From Liolophura sinensis (Eukaryota > Mollusca > Polyplacophora > Chitonida > Chitonidae): 64,000 bases of DNA. Positions 26,801 through 39,400 of the stretch are shown here, in pieces. The number at the start of each line of letters is the position of its first letter. Position 1 is the stretch's first letter. The position numbers and the translations under genes were made by a program. The stretch covers positions 9,243,606 through 9,307,605 of the forward strand of contig NC_088305.1 in NCBI RefSeq assembly GCF_032854445.1, given 5' to 3'. Below the pieces are notes generated by a model. The model did no database searches. It was given only the letters and a program-made list of their open reading frames with translations, and was not told where the DNA came from.

Positions 26801-29800
26801 TCTTTTTCTGCTTAGAGTACTGCCGGCGATAGCAGATTTTTTGGCTTACCCGATACATTTGCAACCGCTAGGGAGTGGAAACGATCGTCGAAACGACGCT
26901 AAACCCCAAGCACTCACTCACTCGCTCACTCACTCAGTGATGACGGGACGATAAAAGGAGTGTTCTAAGCGAACATAAATGAAATCCGTATCAAAAACGT
27001 GTTACAGTGACAATTAAATATAAAGAAAACAACTATCTTGAAAATTCCTAAGGTTTAACTCATTTTAAGAATTACTGCTATTTCAGCAAGCAAGTCTAGA
27101 TTGCAGTGTATTGGTTTTGTTTGAAGAATAAAAACCAGTTAAACGGGTATTACTGGCTCAAATTCAAGTGCGTAATTTTTTTCAGAGCTTCGGCGTAATG
27201 AATAAAAGCCAGTACTGTATCGTCGCTTTCATTCACAAAAAACGTTTGCTGTCTATAGAGGAAATAAGATGACGGATGTAAATGCCAGTCTATCCCCCGT
27301 TTCTGTCAGGAAGTTAATAACTAGTTCGCCCATTTCTTTGCGTCCATTGATTTCGCTAAAAGTTCAGGTCTCGCTCCGTGGTATACTTACCGCAGATCTT
27401 TTCACGCACAGCGTCTCGTCGTCGCTTCCTGCTATACACCGTCTTGTCTGCTTTCAAACATTTGGGGGTTTTTTTTGGCTCACTTTTTATTCAGCCTACT
27501 ATGTCCGCGGTGATCTGTGTAAATTTGATAGGAGGTCTGAAAAAAATCAATGCCAACATACAGACTAAGACATCTTTGTGCTCCTCTGTAAATTGCTTCC
27601 GTCGCGGCTTTAATCAAAAGGTCTGTCAGATACATGCAGAAGGTCGGTGGTTTAATCCGGCACTCGGGCTTCTTTCACCCATAAACCTGACCGCCATCAT
27701 ATGAGAGGAAAATTCTTGTGAAAGCACTATCTTAAAGGACACTCAAATAAATATATACATTTTTAGTGTGTTTCAGGCAATGACAACCTTATATGTATTG
27801 AAAACAATTAGCATTAACAATTGTTTTACGCTGTTCATTGTTTTTACATGATGGGTGAGTTGTTTTCATTTACACCATACGGAGGAATATCAGTCCTTCA
27901 GGTAGATAGGGAGGCAGTGACACATACGATCGGTTCAGAAAAAAAACTTTCAAACTGTAGATTGGGAGAAAAATAATTTGTCGGTGGCAAGATTCAAAGC
28001 GATTTAAGTATGCCTTCAAGATTTGTAGTTCGGGGCAGATTGGAGAATTAGAATCGAGGATTATAGAGCAATACGTATATGTGGTTTATCACGTGTTCCT
28101 GTCAGCAAAGTTGATTCTCGCCAAAGGTTTCGTAATCACTCTTTCTTTACTATACATATGAAAGTCTTCAGAAACATAACCTTTCGACAGCGAATGGCAC
28201 TTCAGCCCTCGTACTTCTGCCAGGGCATTTTCAGCCAGTCGTTGACCGTCTCTTATAGGTGTGTGCTTCCTTGTTTCGAAGCAAATGCATGTATGTTCGG
28301 TTCCGATTTATTTCTTGACACAACATTATACAACAGCAATAAGTAGTGCTGTGAACTGTGATTAATGTGCTTTCATTGAAGTGAACAGGCAGCGGAAAGT
28401 CCCTGCGCTATCAGATAATATCGGTGATAGCGAAAGAGGCCAAAAAGCCGACTGATGTAGCCTGTGTTGATGTTGTTTCGCCACTAATTTCAATCGAGCG
28501 TATTTTGCCTCAAAATGGCCGTACCCCCGACAACCCTTAACACGATGATGTGCAGGGAGATTTTTTGCGCTATCACTTCTACGTGAAATAAATTTATTCC
28601 ATATATCGCATACTTCTCGCTACAGCCACACCCCATGTTGTTTTGAACTCCTGTCAGTGTCAATAACTAAGTTGGAATTGATGAATCAGGCATATTGAAG
28701 AAGGACAGTGCAGGGCTTTTAAGACTTAATATGACTCGGGAAATCAAGGTAGATGATGTCGGACATCGCTAACTTGGTTAAATGAAGATGGTTTATCAAA
28801 GCTTTTGTGATTTTTTTTTTTTTTTTTTGATTGGTGTTTTACGCCGTACTCAAGAATATTTCACTTATACGACGGCGGCCAGCATTATGGTGGGTGGAAA
28901 CCGGGCAGAGCCCGGCGGAAACCCACGACCATCCGCAGGTTGCTGGCAGACCTTCCCATGTACGGCCGGAGAGGAAGCCAGCATGAGCTGGTCTTGAACT
29001 CACAGCGACCGCATTGGTGAGAGGCTTCTGGGTCACTACGCTGCGCTAGCGCGCTAACCGACTGAGCCACGGAGGCCCCCAAAGCTTTTGTGGCTTGGTT
29101 GGGTATTCATTGTCTTTTAACGTCAACCTTAAGAATTTTTCACGTTTACCATGCTCTGCCAGTTTACGAGGTGAGGAAATGTACTATTGCATACATTAAC
29201 TCCACCCAATTTATTTCCCGCTAATGAACAGTGCGTTTTCTTTCTTCATGTTTATTTGAGTATAGAAATTTGAAACTCTTCATCCCTGGTCATATTTGTG
29301 CGTTGTTTACTTATCTTCGTCTCTGTATCTGACTAATGGTTTGTGCTACAGTGAAGGATTGCTCCGGGCATGCCACTTTTTCTTTTGGACCACTGAAGCC
29401 TAGCAACCTCCTAAAGACCCCTCAGATGCTTATTTATTTTATTTATTTGATTGGCGTTTTACGCCGTACTTAAGAATATTTCACTTATACGACGGCGGCC
29501 AGCATTATGGTGGGTGGAAACCGGGCAGAGCTCGGGGGAAACCCACGACCATCCGCAGGTTGCTGTCATACCTTCCCACTTACGGTCGCAGATGCTTATG
29601 AAGTATTAGATTTTTATACATTGTGACCATAGGGCTGGTCGCCTTCGTATAAGTGAAATATTCTGGAGCACGGCGTAAAACTTCAATCAAATAATAAAAA
29701 AATAAGTTAAATTGTAAGGAATTGTTGACACAGACGCTGTCCTTAAGTATTTATTTCATTTATTCATTGGCGTTGTACGATATACTCAGGAAATATTAAC

Positions 29801-32800
29801 ACATAATCTGTGCCTAGGTATTTATTTCATTTATTTGATAGGAGTATGCCGAACTCAAAAATATTTCACTTATACGACGGCAGCCAGCCTGTTCCTAAGT
29901 AAAACCACTTTGCAGTGTCACATCGTCTTAATAAATGATCGCATCACTATCGTCATTTATTCCACTTTTAGCAGCCAGAGGTCCCCTGTGTCTACACTGC
30001 GACTCCGTGAACTCTCCTCATGAGTGTGCTACAGTCAAAGAGTGCTGGCCGTGGGAGGTAGGTGCATGGAGAGTGCTTATGCCGAAATAAATACAACAGC
30101 ATGGAGAGTAAAACCAGAACAACCATGCCAGTTGATAAATCGTCGCATGTAACTTGTGAAATTATTCCAACTGTTAATGCTTAGACAGTAGCGTCTTACA
30201 TGTCCCCCACCCAACATCATGACTTAAGCAAGAATAGGTACACGCAGTGATGTTAACAGAACTGTATTACACATCGCTGGTCTTTTGTTTACTATAAATA
30301 GTGTAAAACGTTGGAAAAAGTTTGGAAAAAATATGAGAGTTTTGCGCTCTTATCGCTGGAGGTATAAAACATTTTCTTCCCACATGACATGTGATAAAGG
30401 TTCGGCAAATATTTTTGAGTATATTTATTATTACACGGGCGCCTGAAAATAACTTTCACAGAAACTATTTAAATTAGACGAACGATGGTAAGAATTGAGG
30501 TGCTGAACATGTGTAAAGGAATGGAGACAGGCGTTATGGCAAGACAGGTGATCGGTAAATTAATGTCAACAAAAAATGCCTAACATTTTCGATAAGTCAC
30601 ATAATACAGACCAACTATTTTTACCTTTAGCGTCAAAAGAGTTCGAACTAGAAACTTCTGCATAAACAGACAATGATGGTAACCTGGATCAGAAAATTGT
30701 TTAATGTGCTTTGATATTGTCTTTCAGAGTTGCTTTTCAGAGCATTTTCTTTATACCAACGGGACCCAGGCATTTACCTTTGGATGTCGAGTGACCCAGG
30801 TTAGTAATTAATTTGAATTTGATTTGATTTTGATTTTGATTGGTGTTTTACGCCGAGTTTTAGAATATTTCACGTATACGACGGCGGCCAGCATTATGGT
30901 CGGAGGAAACCGATCAGAACCCGGGGAAACCCAACGACCATCCGCAGGTTGCTGAGGCCTACGTACGACAGGGGATGGAGCTAGCATGAGCTGGACGTGA
31001 ACTCACAGCGACCGCATTGGTGAGAGGCTACTACGCCATTGCGCCTTGATGACGTGCTTACCCTCTCGGTCACATAATTAATCTGAAGTGAACTTTACAG
31101 TTGTAATGTGTGCAATTGACACGCATGGCGTTGTACGGAGAAATATTTCACTTCAGAATCTGTGCGTCGAAACAGATAAGGGTATGCTAGCCGTCAGTCA
31201 ATAGCCAATTCCTAAAGCGTCGTTTAACACAAACCAGCAAAGAAATAAGAAAGTATATACGGAAGTACGAAATTTGGACGAAATCATGCAAAGAGAAGCA
31301 GACAACAGTTTTCAATGTTATTAGAAAAGCGCAATATATGTTCCAGACAAATGCGCGAAAGTAGTAGTCTAATCTTGTACCATCCTGCTAGAAAACTTTC
31401 TCTTGAATAAATATTACATAAAACAGTTTCACGTGTTCCTTCTACCTAAAAATAAGAGTTGGAACAGCGACGATAGTGTGATAGTTGACAAATGATCACA
31501 CGTACCCGTTGAAATCTCTCTTCCTACCTGTGCACTTCAGTTAGGGTCCACAGACACATCTTCTTTACCACTGGCAGAAATATGACGACAGTGAATATTT
31601 ACATAGGCCTCAGTGGCTTAATCTTGTTGCAACTGCATACTTTTTTAATGCAGGAAAAATCCGACACCCCTATACGTTGACGAAAAGGAAAGCGAAAGTG
31701 AAAGCCATAATATCATTGTCTGAGGCTTTCCCAATTGTAGCAGAGGTAAATATTTCTTGCCTAGAGAAATTCGAGTCCAAACTGTATAGTTTATCGCAAA
31801 TGCCTGTGGGATGTGGCAGACATGTAACGTATTTCTAATGAATTTCAAGAGAACAATGACCACTTCAGTTTTTTATCTGAGTAGCCATTGACCAGGAAAA
31901 GATACCACAATTTTTATTTTGTTTGTTTCAGCAATGTGTGCAACTGAGTGTTTCACCCAAGAAAAGATTTGACTTGCGCCTTTGCAGCGAATGCTGCACC
32001 GGAGACATATGCAACAACAACGTCTGTACGAACGGAACAGGTTTGTTGATCGAACATTATTACTGTTTTTTTATTGATTGAAAATTTACATCGTGTTGGC
32101 AAATATTTTCCATACAAACAGCAGTCACAGTGAAGCTGTAGTGTCTCGCAGTGAGAGATAAAGCGAATTTAAGACGCCTACATCCATTGTTATATGGATG
32201 ATCACGGTATATCCCTGTCTGGCGTTACATCGAACAGCTTTGTTTCAAATACAACAGCAATGCGCAATCGATATCGGCAAAGTCTTATTGGCTCACTGAG
32301 ACACAAATTCACAACCGGAAAACCGTTGTTCAATCACAATTCACTTACGTTAGCATGAACAAGACTGTGTCGTTGTTATATTTAAATGTATTTAAAGTGC
32401 CGTGCCACCAGGCCCTACGTTAGTCCACAAGTAACACAAGATAGGCGTTGTTCTTCGAAACTATTCATCGGTAGCCTTTTCTCTCCATCATCAGCTCCCC
32501 CTAGCGGAATTCCCTGTCTAAGCTGCTCCAGTGTCCCGTCCACATCCTCGTGCTCCCAAATGACGTACTGCAAGGATGGAGAGGTAAACACAGAACATAC
32601 CACCCCTAGTACCTTGAACTTTGACAAATTGTATGCGAGACTATGTGGCAAGTCCTCTTGACTCACACGGAATACAAATCATTTTTTATTATACGACGAC
32701 AGTCAGTTTTATTTATCAAATTGAGGAAATCGGAGAGCCCGGGGTAAATCACCCACCTTTGGCAAGATACTGACAAACTTTCCCAGTTGTAATGTGTTCT

Positions 32801-33402
32801 ACATTGGTGTAAGACAATATCATTATTATGATTTGCAATAGGTTGTTTCCGGTTAATTTGGTATGGAGAATCTTCTTGGTAAGTGAATACAGCCATAATC
32901 CTGGAACTTTCAATTTAGATCTTCCACACTGATTAGTAAAGGGAAACTTCACGGATTGTTCAGAGAGAGTCACTGAAGTTTATTTATTTATTTATTTATT
33001 TGATTGGTGTTTTATGCCGTACTCAAGAATATTTCCGTTATACGACGGCGGCCAGCATTATGGTTTGAGAAAACCAGGCTGAGCCCGGGGAAAATCACAA
33101 CCATCCGAAACTTCCTGGCAGACCTTCCCACGCACGCATGGAAGTTCATCCTTTGTAGTACTGAAAATAATTCAGCTAGTACATGTACGTAACGAGACTG
33201 AAGAACTAATTCGTTCTTAATGAGTGAATAAGGGAAAATGCATTTGTCGTGCTCTAAAAGAAATTTAAACAAAAAGCAATATTCATCAGTAAATGGGGAC
33301 TTAAACACGCCTTCGTGTTACGGATAAATATTGGGGGATCACTTCGTTCAGTTGATACAGTAATGCTTAAGTGAAATATATATATATATATATCTATATA
33401 TA

Positions 33403-33493
<91 letters not shown>

Positions 33494-36400
33494 CGGGCTG
33501 AGGAATTTCTGAGGCACGTGTACACACGTAGCTGTAAAGAAAAGGCAAGTATGCCAACTGGAAGAAATTCTTATTGAACCTATAAGTGAACATAAATCAG
33601 TCACCCGTTCTTAGTTAATTCCCAAAAACGTTTTCTAGAGGCGCCCTATATTGTTTAAAACATTATACAACGCTTATCTACAGAGTAAATGGCAAATGAT
33701 TTTAGATTTTCTAGGTAAGCTTGTAGAAGAAAACTTTCAATTTTCTCCTGTCTCGCCTGGTCTTGAAACCACTATACACAGTGTAAAGTCATCAGCTCCA
33801 GGCTTAGATGACATTTGCATGTCTGATGTCAAACTTGTTGCAAAAGATATTTCAACTCCGCTTGCACATATAGTTAATTTGTCCCTTATGTCGGGTTGTA
33901 TGCCGTCTTCGTTGAAATCTGCAAAAATTATTACTTACTCTCAGCAAAATAATGGAAAATATAGTTGTAAACATGATGAATGATTTTCTGACAGCCAATG
34001 ACATCATTTCGCCCAATAAGTTTGGTTTTAGAACTGGGCACTCTACTACCCACGCGGCCTGCACTCTATACAACTAACTCGTAGTTGCCAAAGATGCCAA
34101 ACAACATTCTGCCGTGTCTTTCCTTGACCTGTCAAAAGCTTTTGACACTGTCAACCACAAAATCCTTCTACAAAAACTCGAATACTATGGGCTTCGAGCT
34201 CACAGCGCTCAGTGGTTCGAGAGCTATCTAGCTAGGCGATCCCAATCAGTTCACTTTGAGAGAAATATGTCAAAAGACCGTAAGGTAAATAGTGGTGTTC
34301 CTGAGGGCTCCATTCTCGGTTCTATATTGTTTTTATTGTACATTAATGACATCACAGCATCATCAGATATTCTGGATTTTACATTATTTGCTGATAATAC
34401 AAGTGTCTGCACTTCTGCACCTAGAAGCGACGGGGCTGCATCCACTATGCCTGTAGAGTTGCATAAAATTTCCGACTGGCTGATAGCTAACCGATTGTCC
34501 CTTAATATTAGTAAAACAAAATGCACTCACATAAATGTATCCAAAAATAAGGCACTTCCGCCACTTATATTTGCATGGCGTTGAAATAGCCGACCTTCAA
34601 GAACACAAGTTTTTGGGAATTTATTTTAATTCAAGCCTGTTTGGACATAACACGTTAACTTTATTATTAAGAAGGTGACCAGAAATATTGGCATCATCGA
34701 GCACATTCGAGCAAATGTCAACAAGAAAACACTGCTTATTTTGTACTACTCTCTGATATTCCCTTATCTTTCCTATGCAAATGTTTTATGGGGTAACACA
34801 TAAATGCGTCATCTCCATCCATTAGTAGTTCTTCAGAAACACATCATCCGTCTCATCACTTTCTCACAAAGACTGGATGATGCGGCTCCAATCTTTAAGA
34901 ACCTCAAAATACACAAATACACAGATACTCATCCTTGCTACTCGCACATAAATTCACTCACCAATCACCCTCTTTTCCTCACAAATTTCAACAGCTGTTC
35001 AAAAGACAATCTGACATTCACAATTACCTAACCAGTTTCTATTCTTTCAATCTGTATGTACCTTGTCTGACTTCAAATCTATCCACACATTTCATCAGAT
35101 CATCAGCCCAAACCTCGAAGTAATCAATGTCACGTCTTCATTCAAATCCAGGTTAAAAGATTTTTCAATTAGCAATATTTGATTCACATTAGTCATACAA
35201 TCTGCGAGACAGAAGGCGTCACACAAAATATTATTCACACTATTGTATAGTTACGCTAGGTTTTTGTAGAGTTACATTTCTATGTGAGTTTTTTCCCAAA
35301 TAAATTTTTTTTTGTTAATACAATCGTTCAATAATTATCGCTCCTCACCAAGCATTCAATTCCATTAAAAAAAATTTTCGTCACTACCTGGCCACACATT
35401 TTGTTACGCCTGTTTACGTGTAAATAGCTATCTAACGTGACGTCACATAGAGACAAATGCAAACAAAAACGTCCTACATCCCACCGAAGAGTTCAAGTTT
35501 TATTCCGTTTTCAAACGGCCGAAGTTTCGTAAAGTTTGGCAGTTTGTCAGGGCAAATTTTGTGAGCACAGCGTTGCTTTCCATTGATACTTTTCGCTTTC
35601 GTCTCCGCCTGCACGGTTGTCAACATTAGCTGGCTATAGACATCAGGGAATAGCATGATTTTCCTCATTTGGAACAGATTCTTTCATGCTGATGTTGACA
35701 ACACAGGCATTTGCTTAATAAATCTAGCGTCACCCTGGAAAGATTACGCAACAAAATCTTCTCATTCTCAGGCAATGGTTATCCTGAGGCGATTTTGTTG
35801 TCAGCTCCTGTTGACAAATTACTGCAACCTGCTTTACAACATGTAGGAATTGTAAAACGCATATTGTCTGTTCCATATAAATGTACGACTGTCCTGCATT
35901 AGTTTGCCACTTCCAATATCATAAAAATCTGATCTTCCACCACGCATTGTGTGTCTATCCACCAAGAAGCCGCGCTAAACAATGAAGCTCTGATAAAATT
36001 CTTGACGTTGTAGCCAAAATATCACGTGACGCCCTAAATGCAAAGGATTGGTCAAAGCCACAAGGGTTTCTAAAACATGGCTATTCGGAGTGAAGTGAGT
36101 TTCATATCCATAATGTTAAAATCCATCTTCTCGGCTTTCAAAATTTTATTTTATTATTTTTAGATTTTTTTCTCTAATACGTTTGCGCGGCTTACTCTTT
36201 TTGTTTATGTATAATGGCTTACTGTTTGTGTTTATATATAATGGCTGACATTATGTTCACTTTAAATAGGCTTTACCGCAGATTGTGGAGATTGTGGAGA
36301 AATATGCATAAGCAGTGTATTTTTCTTGTATAGACTAAATTGTAACCCCTCAGGAAATGCCGATCTTGCCAATTAATATAGCAGTAATATAGCATTAAAT

Positions 36401-39400
36401 AACACTCTCCTTTGTACAAAAATTGTACTGCGATTCCTTATTGAACAGTGAAAATTAATTACCTCTGTCATACACGGGCGTAAAACGTACAAGTGTATAT
36501 ATGAACTTCCCCACACAGTATTTTTTTTTATATAGATACACATAAACTTGTCGGCACCTTTGAATGTCTGGCTTCTAAACTGCTCTTCAGCTCTGGTTCA
36601 CACGTCAGGGCCGGGCTCTATCTACATGTCAGCCTTAGTTCCTTTCTAGCTTGTCTGCATATCGAAAAACAAGCCAACCATTATTTTTCTTGAATGAATA
36701 GAAACCTTAATAAAAACTGGTTATGTGGGTACAAGAGAAAAACAAAAACAATCATTCATTTTGAATGAGTAGAAATGTTAATAAAAATTGGTTATCAGGG
36801 TACAAGAGCGATTTCATATCACGAAACTATTCCATATCTTTAATTGAAGGCAAAAAAACAACAAGATGAAGTGTAGATCGGGTGAGCAACCATTTATCAC
36901 TGTCAAGGAAAATAGTTTGATTTACTTTTTTTGACATTTTTCAACCGAGTGAAATGGTTTAGAGCATCAGATTCTACGGTGGTCTATACTGAGGGTATCG
37001 GTGACACCATATCCATGTTTTGACATGAAATAGTTCACTTCGATGTCTATTCGGCGAATGTATTTATAGATCTGTATATATTTTCAGTGATGATATCTAG
37101 CAGCTTATATGTAAACCCAACTATTTCATGGACAGTGGTCTTTCTTCTACTTCACGTTCGTATTTTTTTTTGCTGTAAATAAAATCCGTTATAACTTCTT
37201 TTACACTCTGGATGTCAATTTTCTGGACAGGTATGCTACGCAGAGAAATCCACGAGTTCAGCTAGCCAGAGTTTCAACATGGGCTGTTTGAAGAAAGAGG
37301 TGCGTGAATTTGCTTAAATATTTACGGCCGACAGAACTGGTGTTGGGAATATTTCAGTTCGTGTTTCATATTTCTCCAGACCGGCCCCGATAGCACAGTT
37401 GGTAGATAGTCCGCTTCAAGGGTGGTAGATCCATGGTCAATGCTGGGTCGGGTTACACCGAAGACCTTAAAAAAGAGGAAGTTGTAACTTCCTTGCTTGA
37501 CGTTCAGCATTATGGGGATAGTGCAACGACTGGTTGACCTGTATGAGTATAATGGCTCGGTCTGAGCGGCTTACTTACCTTCGGTAAATCATTTCAGAGA
37601 AGCAGCACTAGATAAAAGAGCAGTGAAAATCCGCCCTGCAACAAGGAGGCACATTGCATACACTCTAAGGACTCCGTCGTCCTTTTTCTTAAAAAAAAAT
37701 AAGTACGACATTAAACCCTAAGCATACTGGTGTACACATACTGTGTCTTCTTGTGGCAGGGAAAGTCCATTCAGCGAAAATCCAGACATGACACCGGACC
37801 CAACCAGTCCTGCTCTATTGCTCTAACCTCTCAGTGCTGAGCACCAAGCGAGGCAGCAACAAGTACCACATTTGAAGTCTTTGGTATAACCCCCGACCCG
37901 GGGTTGATCCCACGTCTCCCGACTTCGAGGCAGACACTTTTTCCATTAGGCTACCTAAGTGGTCAGCACTGTTAGGCAGTTCACCACAGCCTAACCCCAG
38001 ACACCAGTATGCGTGTGAAACACATCTGAGCACCGCGTAAAACACCAATCAAATAAAATGACGTAAATTTAGTCAGATTCCATATGTTTTGTGGATTTGA
38101 AATGTCATTCGTGAACTTACTATTTCCCTTGCTTTCTTTAATAGTGCTAAGAAGTCCCGGGGATCAGAAAGTGTACGAATAGAATTCTGATTCGTTACCC
38201 GTATGTAGTGTATTAACCAAATAAATAGACAGATCAACTGGTTGATTGATTGTTGAATGCCATACTAAATGGTACTTCACCTACACGATAGTGACCATGT
38301 AAGTAGAGGCAAGGGAAGTGCTGGGGTAAACCACCGACCTGTAGCATGCTACTGACCAGCTTTATCGTGTGTGACGTACTAATATTGGTGGAAGGCATGT
38401 AGTCTTCAGCGGATGTAATACAGCGTAGGTGGCTCCACGAGATTGATCAACAGCTTCCCTTCACGAAAGCTCCTACGAACAATGGGAACGGGAAAATTTA
38501 CAACTTCGCTGTCCAAGGTTGGTGATGAACCGGCACATCCTGTGTTTTGGGGCAAAGAGTCACTGAGCTTTGGATTTTAACGGTTTGCCAGTTTTTAGCA
38601 AACATAAATCCGACAAAATAACAAATCCACGGTCGTGATAGAATAATAGACGTTTTGAATTATAGAGGAGATTACTTGTTTCCTAGTGGATGTTTTTTTT
38701 TCAAACACAATTTATCACCTAATTTGGATGTTTAAAATTCACGGAATCAGCAATGTACATGAGCGTTGCAATCGATTTAACGTTTGGCTGTTTCATGCAA
38801 GCGCCACCAGAGGGCTTATGTTTAATTGTTTCCTAATTGATTTTACAGGTTTGTGAACTTTTTGATGAGGAGATCATCGGGAAAAGATCATTGCGGGCAG
38901 TGGGAAATTCCCTTTGTCACGAATGCTGTGAGAAGCCTGGATGTAACTACGACGCATGCGCAGCTCATCAGGTAATTGATGCCAAAACCAACTGGGCACT
39001 CGAAATAAAAATGACAAAAATAAATACAAGGTATTAGAAATAGAGGGACTAAATGTTTTCTGAATTTGTTTTCACGGTAGATCTTTTGTACATGCATCAT
39101 CTGTCTGTCTCTCAGTTAATCTCTAAGTATTTACAACAATTTGAAACTTTTGAAAACAAAATCATACAAAAATAAATATGAAACCAAAATATATAGAGAT
39201 TACTGTATGATTTAAAAAAAATGAGCTAAAATACATTAGGGGAATAACACAAAAGTTGCATTAACATTAGAGACGCTATACACAAATTTCCGCACGCTCT
39301 TTCAGGCTTCATCGACAACTGTACCACCATCAACAGCCGGTAAGTAAGTGCAATTATATTGCATCTGTACAAGGACTTAATTGCAGGAAAGTTGGAAAGA

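Noticed and set aside
27560-27620. A cysteine-containing stretch ([13 protein letters not shown]) as a possible LU exon
   Set aside because: The spacing does not match C-x2-C-x8-C-x5-C, and no donor in phase 0 follows. Exon 3 at 29975 matches on all counts.
28839-29036. Open frames with [15 protein letters not shown]-like peptides, also at 24468, 48710 and 49225
   Set aside because: These are frames through family 1 SINEs. The peptide similarity only reflects the shared repeat.
35655-35902. Plus-strand frames downstream of the LINE
   Set aside because: Two overlapping frames with no recognisable domain and no matching splice sites. They lie inside intron 6.
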